Shown: positions 33,901 through 42,109 of the stretch, one piece after another | Numbering within the stretch: position 1 is the first letter of the stretch | Layout: the number at the start of each line of letters is the position of its first letter | NCBI RefSeq assembly: GCF_014650115.1 | Contig: NZ_BMUI01000032.1 | Location: 1-64,000 of the forward strand | Source: Streptomyces olivaceoviridis | Lineage (GTDB): Bacteria; Actinomycetota; Actinomycetes; Streptomycetales; Streptomycetaceae | Direction: 5' to 3' | Length of the DNA: 64,000 nucleotides | Notes under the pieces: generated by a model | Database searches by the model: none | Told to the model about the DNA's origin: nothing | Seen by the model: the letters and a program-made list of their open reading frames with translations, nothing else | Made by a program: the position numbers and the translations under genes

Positions 33901-33963
33901 CCGCGTGTGAGGACGCGGCCGGAGTGTGGACGGGCGGGGGCGCCACCGGCTCCCCCGCCCGTC
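33901..33963 (-). terminator. Two hairpins between the DUF6230 and DUF6114 genes
   Basis: A perfect 12-bp stem, GACGGGCGGGGG (33929-33940) with CCCCCGCCCGTC (33952-33963), lies 9 bp past the DUF6230 stop. A smaller one, CCGCGT/ACGCGG (33901-33918), follows. They probably reduce expression of the two downstream genes relative to DUF6230 (partial termination or an mRNA 3' end). Confidence 0.65.
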
Positions 33964-33972
33964 AGCGAGTGC

Positions 33973-34611
33973 TTAGTAGCACTCCTTGGCACCCGTCGAC
34001 AGCGACATCTTCAGGCCGCTGAGCTTGAAGGTTCCGGCGGTGGTCGCCCACGCCGTCTGCTTCACGCCGACCAGCGTGGCCTTGTCGGCCTGCTGGGCGA
34101 ACCCGTACGGGTTGGCCTGTTCGCCGCCGCCCTTCATGCCCGGACCCTTGGAGGCGTCCTTGGCGGCCACACCGATGTCGATGTTCTCGAACGTCGCGTC
34201 GGCGTTGAGGTCGGCGACGTCGATGTAGATGTTGTCGGCCTGCACCTTTTCGGCGCCCGCGCCGCCGGCCCGAAGGATCAGGCTGACGTTGCCGAAGATC
34301 GGCACGTCGGGCGTGACCACGGACTGGCACAGGTTGGTGATCTCGGCGTGCTTGAACGCCGAGACGGCCACCGGGTGCGCCGTCTTCTTGCCGTCCAGCG
34401 TGTAGCCGCTGTCGATGGCGCCGTACTGCGAGAAGCCGGTGCCGACGAGCTCGTCGGCGGACACCTTGAACGACTGGCCGGACACGCTGAACGAGGCGGC
34501 GAGAGCGCCCTGCGCGAGCGCGACACCTATACACGCCGTGGCGGCCACGCTGGGCACCATGACCACAGCGAACCGCTTCCATCTGGTCCCGCCACGCACC
34601 TGGGACTCCAT
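33973..34611 (-). CDS. DUF6230 family secreted protein
   Basis: A 212-residue protein. The N-terminus (WKRFAVVMVPSVAATACIGVALAQGALAASFSVSG) is a signal peptide with a likely cut after ALA. The mature part is a beta-rich domain with ADNIYIDVADLNADATFENIDIGVAAKDA and two Cys (NLCQSV, KECY at the very C-terminus) that could form a disulfide. Family members were once called cholesterol esterase, but I see no lipase GxSxG and would not repeat that name. ATG 34611 has AAGGAGG 5 bases upstream. It heads a unit with DUF6114 and the Ser/Gly-rich protein and is probably an abundant envelope component. Confidence 0.85.
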   Translation of the reverse strand: MESQVRGGTRWKRFAVVMVPSVAATACIGVALAQGALAASFSVSGQSFKVSADELVGTGFSQYGAIDSGYTLDGKKTAHPVAVSAFKHAEITNLCQSVVTPDVPIFGNVSLILRAGGAGAEKVQADNIYIDVADLNADATFENIDIGVAAKDASKGPGMKGGGEQANPYGFAQQADKATLVGVKQTAWATTAGTFKLSGLKMSLSTGAKECY

Positions 34612-34989
34612 ATTTCCTCCTTCTCGGACGTACATCTCCTGGCCCGGACTCGCCCCGAATCAGCGGCTCAGCCGAGCAGGGATGGGAGAAGTGCTACGTC
34701 CTCGGGAAGGAGAGCGCCCGCGCTCGGCGGCGCGAACAGCGCCCGAATCACCGGCGATCACCCCCGAGCGACAACCACTGGTCGCGCCTGACACGCATCA
34801 CGCACAACCCTGCTGGACAGGCTTCGCCGGCCGGCGAAGACCCCCCTGCCCTAGACCCGGCGCCACTGCCGCCGGGTCTGCTCGGTGGGGACCCAGAGTC
34901 TCCCGGTGACCCGACCGGCTGCCGGGGTACGGGAATGGACCGAGCGTCGCCGATCGTGGTGCATTCTCGGCCCGGGCACAAGGGGGTTC

Positions 34990-35162
34990 GTTACTGGCTA
35001 GTAACGGCGGGATAACCGGAGGACGACCGACCGGTCTCGGACTGCGACGCTCGGTGGCACCACAGGGCAGAGCAAAGCCGTTGATCCCTGGACGAATCCA
35101 GACAGACCAACGGCCTCGATTTACTCGCAGTAACAGCAGCCGCGATTACCAAGATTTGGTAA
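34990..35162. promoter_or_regulatory. Cluster of three TTAC-type inverted repeats in a gene-free region
   Basis: The 620 bp between 34612 and 35234 hold no credible gene. Within it are GTTACT-GGCT-AGTAAC (34990-35005), TTACT-CGC-AGTAA (35121-35133) and TTACCAA-GAT-TTGGTAA (35146-35162), in an AT-richer stretch. They lie 380-550 bp upstream of the DUF6230 unit and just past the end of the thioredoxin gene. They could be operators, or the third could be a terminator. The regulator is unknown. Confidence 0.45.
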
Positions 35163-35234
35163 AGCGCGGCCGCCGTGACACGTCTCGGCAAACCTTTCAC
35201 CCCGGCATCACAAGCCGTGGCGTTTAGGGACTGG

Positions 35235-36206
35235 TCAGAACAGGGCGCGCGCGAGCGCCCTGCGTGCGCCCACCACCCGTGGGTCCTCCTGGCCCACGAC
35301 CTCGAACAGCTCCAGCAACCGGAGCCGTACCGCCTCCCGTTCGTCACCCGCCGTGCGCTGCACGGTCTCGATGAGCCGCCCGAAGGCGTCCTCGACGTGC
35401 CCGCCCACCAGGTCCAGGTCGGCGGCGGCGATCTGCGCCCGCGCGTCCTTCGGCTTCTCGGCGGCCTCCTGACGCACCTTCTGCGGGTCCATGCCCTGCA
35501 CCCGCTGGAGCAACTCGGCCTGCGCCAGGCCCAGTTTGGCCTCCGGGTGGGCCGGGTCGTCGGCCAGCACGTTCTTGTACGCCTGGACGGCCCCGCCCAG
35601 GTCGCCGGCGTCCAGCGCCTGCGCGGCGGCGTTCAGCGCGGCGTCGTACGGCCCTTCGGCCGCCGCGGCCTGCGGGGCACCGCCCGGCTCCGCGTCCGGG
35701 TCGACGGTCAGACCGGTCAGCCCGAAGCGCTGCTCCGCGACCGCCACCAACTGGTCGAGGGTCTCCCGGATCTGCTGCTCGCCGGCCACCCCCTGGAAGA
35801 GCGGCAGCGCCTGGCCCGCCACGACGGCGAACACGGCCGGGATGCCCTGGATCCCGAACTGCTGCATCAGCATCTGGTTGGCGTCGACGTCGATCTTGGC
35901 GAGGAGGAAGCGCCCGTTGTACTCGACGGCCAGCCGCTCCAGGACCGGGCTCAGCTGCTTGCAGGGCTGACACCACTCGGCCCAGAAGTCGATGACGACC
36001 GGGACTTCGGCGGAGCGCTGGAGGACATCCTGCTCGAAGCCCGCCTCATCGACGTCGATGACGAGATCGGCCGGGGAGACGGCCCCCGTCCCGCCCTGCC
36101 GGGCGGCTTCGGCGCGCGCCTGCTCCGCCTTGGCCTTGGCCTCCTGGGCCGCCTTCACCGCGGCGAGGTCGACGACACCGCTCATGGACATGTTCCGTGG
36201 CTGCAT
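35235..36206 (-). CDS. Thioredoxin-TPR co-chaperone (CnoX/YbbN-like)
   Basis: A 323-residue protein. After an Ala/Lys-rich helical lead of about 50 residues, a thioredoxin domain carries the active site WCQPC in VVIDFWAEWCQPCKQLSPVLERLA and the cis-Pro loop GIQGIPAVFAV. The C-terminal half is TPR-like (ALNAAAQALDAGDLGGAVQAYKNVLADDPAHPEAKLGLAQAELL). This fusion is the CnoX/YbbN layout, a holdase that protects thiols and hands clients to chaperonins. With two active Cys it may be redox active, unlike E. coli CnoX. ATG 36206 has GGGAGG upstream. Confidence 0.9.
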   Translation of the reverse strand: MQPRNMSMSGVVDLAAVKAAQEAKAKAEQARAEAARQGGTGAVSPADLVIDVDEAGFEQDVLQRSAEVPVVIDFWAEWCQPCKQLSPVLERLAVEYNGRFLLAKIDVDANQMLMQQFGIQGIPAVFAVVAGQALPLFQGVAGEQQIRETLDQLVAVAEQRFGLTGLTVDPDAEPGGAPQAAAAEGPYDAALNAAAQALDAGDLGGAVQAYKNVLADDPAHPEAKLGLAQAELLQRVQGMDPQKVRQEAAEKPKDARAQIAAADLDLVGGHVEDAFGRLIETVQRTAGDEREAVRLRLLELFEVVGQEDPRVVGARRALARALF

Positions 36207-36314
36207 GCGTCTATCCTCCCCCGATCCCGCGTCTGATGAAAAAAACGATGTGCGGCGCCGGGTCCCCACCCCACGCCTGGTGGTCGTCGCTCGCGTACGT
36301 CCCTCACGAGCTTT

Positions 36315-36331
36315 CGCTACGACCCGTAGCG
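36315..36331. promoter_or_regulatory. Palindromic operator, probably for the adjacent TetR
   Basis: Perfect arms CGCTACG (36315-36321) and CGTAGCG (36325-36331) around ACC, in the 208-bp divergent region between the thioredoxin-TPR gene and the TetR gene, 84 bp before the latter. Position suggests autoregulation. Confidence 0.55.
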
Positions 36332-36414
36332 TAATGCCATGAGGGCACCGCGCGGCACCACTCCCCGGTGATCTCCCTCACGACCGCACAGAACCCGCCG
36401 GTTATGGTCGGGGG

Positions 36415-37056
36415 ATGCAGAGCCGCACTCCCGCCAGCCGTACCGGGCGCCCGCGCAGCGCCGCCGCGGACACCGCGATCCTGGCCGCGACCCGGGAGGC
36501 TCTGGTCGAACTCGGCTGGTCGAAACTCACCCTGGGAGACGTCGCCACGCGGGCCGGGGTTGCGAAGACGACCCTCTACCGCCGCTGGGCGGGCAAGAAC
36601 GAGCTGGTCGTGGACGCGGTGGCGGAGCTCTTCGACGAGCTGGAACTCCCCGACCGCGGCAGCCTCGCCGCCGACATCGAGGGCGTCGTCCTCCAGTTCG
36701 CGGCCATCCTGGCCCGCCCGGAGGCCAAGAGCGGCCTGATGGCGGTGGTCGCCGAGGCCACCCGCGACGAGGCCCTGCGCGAACGCGTCCGCGCCTCCAT
36801 CGTGGACCGGCAGATGCGGCTGGTCCTGGAGGGCCGCGCCCGGGCCCAGTGCCGCGGCGAACTCCCCCCGGAACCGGACCCCGGGGAGTCCGCCCGCACG
36901 GTGGACCTCATCTTCGACGTGGTCGCGGGCGCGGTGGTCCACCGCACCCTGGTCAGCGGCAAACCGGCGGACGGGGACTGGGTCCGCAGCTTCACGCGGT
37001 TGCTGCTGCTGGGCCTCGCGTCCCAGCCGGCCGAATCGGGTGACGAGCGGGCGTAG
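36415..37056 (+). CDS. TetR family regulator
   Basis: A 213-residue regulator. The DNA-binding part is TGRPRSAAADTAILAATREALVELGWSKLTLGDVATRAGVAKTTLYRRWAGKNELVVDAV. The KTTLYRRW recognition helix and the C-terminal half (TVDLIFDVVAGAVVHRTLVSGKP) are typical of the AcrR/TetR_C group with that layout. GGGGG precedes ATG 36415. The upstream palindrome at 36315-36331 is its likely site. It is convergent with icmA (50-bp gap), so it does not share icmA's promoter. The target is unknown. Confidence 0.88.
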   Translation: MQSRTPASRTGRPRSAAADTAILAATREALVELGWSKLTLGDVATRAGVAKTTLYRRWAGKNELVVDAVAELFDELELPDRGSLAADIEGVVLQFAAILARPEAKSGLMAVVAEATRDEALRERVRASIVDRQMRLVLEGRARAQCRGELPPEPDPGESARTVDLIFDVVAGAVVHRTLVSGKPADGDWVRSFTRLLLLGLASQPAESGDERA

Positions 37057-37105
37057 ACCGGGGCCAGGGGGCGCGGAGCCCCCCGGCAGCCGGCCCGGCC
37101 AGGGC

Positions 37106-38806
37106 CTAGAAGCCGGCCGGCTCCGTGTACACCCCCCACTCGTCCCGCAGTACCCCGCAGATCTCCCCCAGCGTCGCCTCGGCCCGCACGGCCTCCAGCA
37201 TCGGCTCGATCATGTTGGCCCCGGACCGGGCCGCGGCGAGCATCCCGTCCAACGCCCCCCGCACAGCCGCCTCGTCCCGCGCCGCCTTCCGCTCGGCGAG
37301 CACCCGCACCTGCTCCCGCTCCACCTCATGGCTGACCCGCAGGATCTCCAGGTCCCCGGTGACGGACCCGGTGTGGACGTTGACGCCGACGACCTTCTTG
37401 TCCCCCTTCTCCAGCGCCTGCTGGTACCGGAAGGCGGACTCCGCGATCTCCCCGGTGAACCAGCCGTCCTCGATCCCGCGCAGGATGCCGGACGTGATGG
37501 GCCCGATCGGGTGCCGCCCGTCCGGGTGAGCCCGCAGCCCCCGCTCCTTGATCTGCTCGAAGATCTTCTCCGCGTCCGCCTCGATCCGGTCCGTCAGCTG
37601 CTCGACGTACCAGGAGCCGCCCAGCGGATCGGCCACATTGGCGACCCCGGTCTCCTCCATCAGCACCTGCTGCGTGCGCAGCGCGATCTCCGCGGCCTGC
37701 TCGGAGGGCAGGGCGAGGGTCTCGTCGAGCGCGTTGGTGTGCAGCGAGTTGGTCCCGCCGAGCACGGCCGCCAGCGCCTCCACCGCCGTGCGCACCACGT
37801 TGTTGTACGGCTGCTGCGCGGTCAGCGAGACACCCGCGGTCTGGGTGTGGAACCGCAGCCACTGCGCCTTCTCGGACTTCGCGCCGTACACGTCCCGCAT
37901 CCACCGCGCCCAGATCCGGCGCGCCGCCCGGAACTTGGCGATCTCCTCGAAGAAGTCGACGTGCGCGTCGAAGAAGAAGGACAGGCCGGGCGCGAAGACG
38001 TCGACGTCGAGACCGCGGCTGAGCCCCAGCTCGACGTACCCGAACCCGTCCGCCAGCGTGTACGCCAGCTCCTGCGCGGCCGTGGACCCGGCCTCCCGGA
38101 TGTGGTACCCGGAGACGGAGAGCGGCTTGTACGCCGGGATCCCCGCCGCGCAGTGCTCCATCAGGTCGCCGATCAGCCGCAGGTGGGGCTCGGGCTGGAA
38201 GAGCCACTCCTTCTGCGCGATGTACTCCTTGAAGATGTCGGTCTGGAGGGTCCCGTTGAGCACCGCCGGATCGACGCCCTGCCGCTCCGCGGCGACCAGG
38301 TACATGCAGAAGACGGGCACGGCGGGCCCGCTGATGGTCATGGAGGTCGTCACGTCCCCCAGCGGGATGTCCTTGAAGAGCACCTCCATGTCGGCGGCCG
38401 AGTCGATGGCGACCCCGCAGTGCCCGACCTCGCCGAGGGAGCGGGGATCGTCGGAGTCCCGCCCCATGAGCGTCGGCATGTCGAAGGCGACGGACAGGCC
38501 CCCGCCGCCGGCGGCGAGGATCATCTTGTACCGCTCGTTGGTCTGCTCGGCGTTGCCGAACCCGGCGAACTGCCGGATCGTCCAGGTGCGACCGCGGTAG
38601 CCGGTCGGATGGAGCCCGCGCGTGAAGGGGTACTCCCCGGGCCAGCCGATCCGCTCGAATCCCTCGTACGTGTCACCCGGCCGGGGCCCGTACACCGGCT
38701 CCACGGGGTCGCCGGAGAGCGTGGTGAAGTCCGCGTCGCGCTTGCGCGCGGCGTCGTAACGGGCCTGCCAGCGTCGGCGGCCCTCCTCGATGGCGTGAGC
38801 GTCCAT
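37106..38806 (-). CDS. icmA: Isobutyryl-CoA mutase large subunit
   Basis: A 566-residue acyl-CoA mutase catalytic subunit, without the C-terminal B12-binding domain, so it needs a separate small subunit (IcmB) not in this window. Substrate-determining residues identify the type: IRQFAGF has Phe where methylmalonyl-CoA mutase has Tyr, and IAQKEWLF has Gln where that enzyme has Arg. This is the Phe/Gln pair of isobutyryl-CoA/n-butyryl-CoA mutases. It is full length for IcmA, and the barrel blocks GGGGLSVAFDMPTLMGRDSDDP, SVSGYHIREAGSTAAQELAYTLADG and GGTNSLHTNALDETLALPSEQAAEIALRTQQ are intact. It links valine breakdown and butyryl-CoA supply for polyketides. MeaB, 10 kb away, is its likely G-protein chaperone. 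A near-perfect palindrome abuts the start. Confidence 0.93.
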   Translation of the reverse strand: MDAHAIEEGRRRWQARYDAARKRDADFTTLSGDPVEPVYGPRPGDTYEGFERIGWPGEYPFTRGLHPTGYRGRTWTIRQFAGFGNAEQTNERYKMILAAGGGGLSVAFDMPTLMGRDSDDPRSLGEVGHCGVAIDSAADMEVLFKDIPLGDVTTSMTISGPAVPVFCMYLVAAERQGVDPAVLNGTLQTDIFKEYIAQKEWLFQPEPHLRLIGDLMEHCAAGIPAYKPLSVSGYHIREAGSTAAQELAYTLADGFGYVELGLSRGLDVDVFAPGLSFFFDAHVDFFEEIAKFRAARRIWARWMRDVYGAKSEKAQWLRFHTQTAGVSLTAQQPYNNVVRTAVEALAAVLGGTNSLHTNALDETLALPSEQAAEIALRTQQVLMEETGVANVADPLGGSWYVEQLTDRIEADAEKIFEQIKERGLRAHPDGRHPIGPITSGILRGIEDGWFTGEIAESAFRYQQALEKGDKKVVGVNVHTGSVTGDLEILRVSHEVEREQVRVLAERKAARDEAAVRGALDGMLAAARSGANMIEPMLEAVRAEATLGEICGVLRDEWGVYTEPAGF

Positions 38807-38814
38807 ACCCTCGA

Positions 38815-38838
38815 ATTTACTTGGACGTCCTAGTAAAT
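38815..38838. promoter_or_regulatory. icmA: 24-bp near-perfect palindrome upstream of icmA
   Basis: Centred at 38826/38827, the two 12-base arms pair at 11 of 12 positions: ATTTACTTGGAC and GTCCTAGTAAAT. It lies 9-32 bp before the icmA ATG and would overlap its transcription start. It is AT-rich at the ends with a GGACGTCC core, typical of TetR/GntR-type repressors. Which protein binds is unknown. No regulator gene is directly next to it on that side. Confidence 0.72.
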
Positions 38839-38881
38839 GTCGATGGCAGACCGCCGCACGGCATCCGTACGGCGGTACCCG

Positions 38882-39220
38882 CTACGCCTTGGCGACGGCC
38901 GGGGTCTCGTCGGCGACCCGGGACTCCAGCTCGCGGCTGATCTTCCGCTCGACGAAGAACGCGGCGGTCGGGATCGTCCCCGCCAGCAGCACCCAGAGCT
39001 GGCGGCCGACCGGCATCTTGGCCTTGGAGCCCAGGTCGAACGCGAAGATCAGGTACACGACGTACAGCCAGCCGTGGGCGATGGCGACGACCCGGGTGAA
39101 GTCGGCGGCACCGTCGACGTCCAGCCCGTACTTCGCGATCATGCTCAGGCAGAGCAGCACCAGCAGCACGCCGGTGGTGTAGGCCATGACGCGGTAGCGG
39201 GTCAGCACGCTTTTTTTCAT
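38882..39220 (-). CDS. DUF3817 family small membrane protein
   Basis: A 112-residue protein with three membrane segments (VMAYTTGVLLVLLCLSMIAKYG, VVAIAHGWLYVVYLIFAFDLG and LWVLLAGTIPTAAFFVERKIS). The HGWLYVVYLIFAFDLGSKAKMPVGRQLWVLLAGTIPTAAFFVERK block defines DUF3817. The function is unknown. It lies 42 bp downstream of a MarR gene on the same strand and probably shares its transcript. A second DUF3817 gene is at 42451. Confidence 0.9.
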   Translation of the reverse strand: MKKSVLTRYRVMAYTTGVLLVLLCLSMIAKYGLDVDGAADFTRVVAIAHGWLYVVYLIFAFDLGSKAKMPVGRQLWVLLAGTIPTAAFFVERKISRELESRVADETPAVAKA

Positions 39221-39262
39221 GGAGCGAGCGTAACCACCCGTTCCGGGAGATCTTGCCCCGGG

Positions 39263-39769
39263 TCACTCGTCGAAGTCGTGTGCCGCGATCCGCAACGGGC
39301 GCAGCAGCGCGAAGATCTCCTGGCACTCCTCGGCGTCGTACGCCCCGAGCCCGAAGTCCATGGCCATCAGGTCACGGGTGGCCGCGTCGACCACCTCGCG
39401 CCCCTTGTCGGTGATGACTGCCAGCGTGCCGCGCCCGTCGTTGGGGTTGGGCCGCTTGGCGACCAATCCGGACTTCACCAGCCGGTCCACCGTGTTCGTC
39501 ACGGACGTGGGGTGCACCATCAACCGCTCACCGATCTTGGACATCGGCAGCTCACCGGCCTTGGAGAAGGTGAGCAGCACCAGCGCCTCGTACCGGGCGA
39601 ACGTCAGCCCGTACGGCTTGACCACCGCGTCCACCTCGGAGAGCAGGATCTGCTGGGCCCGCATGATCGAGGTGATCGCGGCCATGGACGGCACCTTGCC
39701 CCACCGCTGCTTCCAGAGTTCGTCGGCGCGGGCGATGGGGTCGAACGGGAGGCTGAGAGGCTTCGGCAC
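39263..39769 (-). CDS. MarR family regulator
   Basis: A 168-residue winged-helix regulator: LTFARYEALVLLTFSKAGELPMSKIGERLMVHPTSVTNTVDRLVKSGLVAKRPNPNDGRGTLAVITDKG. The recognition helix (HPTSVTNTVDRL) and the wing (DGRGTLAVIT) are complete. GTG 39769 lacks a strong ribosome site. It precedes a DUF3817 membrane protein in the same direction. The ligand and target are not evident. Confidence 0.9.
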   Translation of the reverse strand: MPKPLSLPFDPIARADELWKQRWGKVPSMAAITSIMRAQQILLSEVDAVVKPYGLTFARYEALVLLTFSKAGELPMSKIGERLMVHPTSVTNTVDRLVKSGLVAKRPNPNDGRGTLAVITDKGREVVDAATRDLMAMDFGLGAYDAEECQEIFALLRPLRIAAHDFDE

Positions 39770-39934
39770 GTCTTCAGACCCTACCGGCCGGTCATATGCC
39801 GGTCAGCTCCGTCTCGCCTTTCGGTCCCCGGCCGCTCACGAGCGCGTGCCGGCGGCTCCGCGCGGGGCGGCGGACCGGGGGCGCGGCAAGCCGTCACGCC
39901 CGCGCACCCGCCCGTACCCCGGCCGTCCGAGCGG

Positions 39935-40585
39935 TCAGCCGCGTCCCCGCCGCCGCAGATGGTGCCGGACGGCCCGCTGGGCGACCGGGCCCAGGGACTC
40001 CACCGCGGCCACCAGCGCGCCGAGCTGTTCCAGGGCGTCCAGCGCCGCGTGCGCCCCCGTCTCGTCCACTCCCTCGTACAGCTCGATGCCGACGAACGAC
40101 GCGGCCACCGCCCGCGCCAGTCCCGCCGGGTCGGCGAACTCGCCGAAGGGGGTCGTCGCCAGCACGCGCCGGAGCACCCGCTCGATCTCGGTGATCCACA
40201 GCCGCAGCCCGTCGGCCGTCGCCGGGCCCAGTGCCGCGTGCGTCGGGGCGCCGGCGAGCAGTTGGCCGAGCAGGGCCACATGGCCGCCGGCCCGCTCGTG
40301 CTCATGGATCTCGCGGCCGACGGCGAGGAGCTCGGCGAGCGAGTCCACCGTGGCGAGGCGCTCGCGGTACCGGGCCACGGCCTTCTCCGCGCCGTACCGG
40401 CAGGCCGCGGCGAGCAGCTCGTCCACCGATCCGAAGTGGTAGAAGACCAGCGCCTGGTTGACCCCGGCCGCCGCCGCCACCGTACGGGCCGACGTCTTGG
40501 CGATGCCCTGCTCGGTGAGCGTCCGCAGGGCGCCCTCCAGCAGCTTCGCCTTGGTCTCCTGCGCCTTCGCGGTCTCCGGGCTCAC
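39935..40585 (-). CDS. TetR family regulator of the SRPBCC/DUF4166 operon
   Basis: A 216-residue regulator with TKAKLLEGALRTLTEQGIAKTSARTVAAAAGVNQALVFYHFGSVDELL. The recognition helix NQALVFYHF is typical of the group binding GAGCG/CGCTC-type sites. GTG 40585 overlaps the stop of the DUF4166 gene by 4 bases, making it the third gene of an operon whose promoter carries two TTTGAGCG-N2-CGCTCAAA palindromes, so autoregulation through those sites is likely. Confidence 0.9.
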   Translation of the reverse strand: MSPETAKAQETKAKLLEGALRTLTEQGIAKTSARTVAAAAGVNQALVFYHFGSVDELLAAACRYGAEKAVARYRERLATVDSLAELLAVGREIHEHERAGGHVALLGQLLAGAPTHAALGPATADGLRLWITEIERVLRRVLATTPFGEFADPAGLARAVAASFVGIELYEGVDETGAHAALDALEQLGALVAAVESLGPVAQRAVRHHLRRRGRG

Positions 40586-41262
40586 GCGCGCGCCTCCTCC
40601 CGCACCGGGCGCAGTCCGGGCCGCACGCCATCGGCGCGGACGTCGGTGTACGACGCAGTGAAGGAGCCCTCGTAGCCGAAGAGCGGGCCGAACCAGCGGT
40701 TCACCACGCGCACGCGGACGCGGAAGCGGCCGGCCGTCTCGTCGTACGACTCCCGGACCTCGGCCGTCGCGCCGACGAGCTCGGGGACGCGGACGTCCAC
40801 CGGGCCCTCCCGGAACCGGTGCGTGCCGGAGCGGATGAGCAGGGAGCCGTCGGGCTCGGCGCGGAAGTACAGGTCGGTCGCGAGGTGCTGGTGGGTGCCG
40901 AGGTAGTCGAGGACGCGGTCGCCCCGGGGGTCGAGCACCATCTGGGCGTCGAAGCGGCGGGCGCGGCCGGGCAGGTGGAAGGTGCGCACGAAGCTCACCG
41001 TCTCACGCCCGAAGGTGTCCCTGTAGGGCACGTTCTCGATCACGAAGGGGACGTTCCGGCCGGGTCTCGGGACCAGGATGTTCCGGGTGGCGCCCAGGGC
41101 GAGGAACGGTTTCACGAAGGCCGGTCCGTGCCAGATCCGGTCCATCACGCCCCGGCCGGTGCAGGCCTCGCCGCCGGCCAGCCCCACCGAGAAGCGGCGC
41201 CGCAGGGCGGGGTGGAGGCGCTGGAACTCCGCTCCCATGGCGGTCTGGAAGATCGAGGTCAT
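40582..41262 (-). CDS. DUF4166 domain protein
   Basis: A 226-residue protein of unknown function. The family features MGAEFQRLHPALRRRFSVG near the start, RGVMDRIWHGPAFVKPFLALG, and SFVRTFHLPGRARRFDAQMVLDPRGDRVLDYLG are clear, ending VVNRWFGPLFGYEGSFTASYTD. No membrane segment is seen. It may bind a lipid or terpenoid ligand. ATG 41262 overlaps the upstream SRPBCC stop (ATGA), and its own stop overlaps the TetR start. All three are co-translated and probably respond to the same small molecule. Confidence 0.87.
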   Translation of the reverse strand: MTSIFQTAMGAEFQRLHPALRRRFSVGLAGGEACTGRGVMDRIWHGPAFVKPFLALGATRNILVPRPGRNVPFVIENVPYRDTFGRETVSFVRTFHLPGRARRFDAQMVLDPRGDRVLDYLGTHQHLATDLYFRAEPDGSLLIRSGTHRFREGPVDVRVPELVGATAEVRESYDETAGRFRVRVRVVNRWFGPLFGYEGSFTASYTDVRADGVRPGLRPVREEARA

Positions 41263-42011
41263 CCGTGCTTCTCCAGGGTGCGCAGGAGGCGGGGCGCGCG
41301 GGTGCGGGTGGCGGGGGCGCGCAGGCAGCGGCGGGCGGCCGGGGTACCGGCGAGCGGTGCCTTGAACAGGGCCAGGGAGATGCCGAGCAGGAGGAGGAGC
41401 GGGCAGAGGTAGGCCAGCGAGTCCGCGAAGGGGCCGGACGGGCCGGGGAGCGAGCCCCGTCCCAGGCCGGTCAGGCACAGGGCGAGGAGGAGCGCCCGAG
41501 CCGTCAGTTCGGCCAGCCAGCGGTACAGGGCCCGCTCGGGGGTGATGCCCCGCTCCAGCCAGAGCCGGAGCCGGTCGAAGGACCAGGCGGTGGCCCAGCC
41601 CATGAGCGGGCGGAACAGCAGGCGGTCGGCGAGGGCGCCGGGGGCTCCCCAGCGGGGGCGGTAGTCGTAGCCGGTGAGGAAGCGGACGCCGTGGGCGTCG
41701 GGGACGTAGCGCCAGTAGCCGCTGCCCTCGGCGATCAGGGAGAGGGGGTGCGGGGAGGCGAAGCGCAGGGCGGAGGTGCGGCTGCCGTCGGGCCGTTCCT
41801 TCTCCCCGGCGGCCACGCCGGTGCCGGAGACCGTGAGGAACGGCAGCACGCGCGTGGCGTACCGGAAGCGCTGCGGCTCGCCCTCCGCGCGCGGGAGGTA
41901 CTCGATCTCGGTGAAGCGCAGGTCCCAGCGCTGGTGGCGGGCGGGGTCCTGGGTGCGGGCCCAGAGCTCGTCGAGGTCGGCGCGGATGTGCGTCTCTGCG
42001 TAGAGACCCAT
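41259..42011 (-). CDS. SRPBCC (START-like) protein with C-terminal membrane helices
   Basis: A 250-residue protein. The N-terminal 150 residues form a polyketide-cyclase/START-like cavity domain (YAETHIRADLDELWARTQDPARHQRWDLRFTEIEYLP...GVRFLTGYDYRPRWG). Then RLLFRPLMGWATAWSFDRLRLWLERG and two or three hydrophobic stretches (ARALLLALCLTGLG, YLCPLLLLLGISLALF) follow, with an Arg-rich end. ATG 42011 has GGGGGA 5 bases upstream. First gene of the operon with DUF4166 and tetR. A hydrophobic ligand handled at the membrane is likely. Confidence 0.82.
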   Translation of the reverse strand: MGLYAETHIRADLDELWARTQDPARHQRWDLRFTEIEYLPRAEGEPQRFRYATRVLPFLTVSGTGVAAGEKERPDGSRTSALRFASPHPLSLIAEGSGYWRYVPDAHGVRFLTGYDYRPRWGAPGALADRLLFRPLMGWATAWSFDRLRLWLERGITPERALYRWLAELTARALLLALCLTGLGRGSLPGPSGPFADSLAYLCPLLLLLGISLALFKAPLAGTPAARRCLRAPATRTRAPRLLRTLEKHG

Positions 42012-42031
42012 GTGTTCCCCCACGTGAGCAC

Positions 42032-42095
42032 GGGTTTGAGCGACCGCTCAAACCCTCTTTCGCCGAACGTACACCTTTTTGAGCGGACGCTCAAA
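42032..42095. promoter_or_regulatory. Two TetR-type operators upstream of the SRPBCC operon
   Basis: TTTGAGCG-N2-CGCTCAAA occurs at 42035-42052 (AC centre; symmetry extends to arms GGGTTTGAGCG/CGCTCAAACCC over 42032-42055) and at 42078-42095 (GA centre). Centres are 43 bp apart, close to four helical turns, so both dimers face the same side. Both lie in the leader/promoter of the operon that encodes a TetR. Confidence 0.82.
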
Positions 42096-42109
42096 GAGGT
42101 GGTACGACA

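Noticed and set aside
33973..34611. Calling the DUF6230 protein cholesterol esterase
   Set aside because: The old database name is not supported: no GxSxG or other lipase motif is visible.
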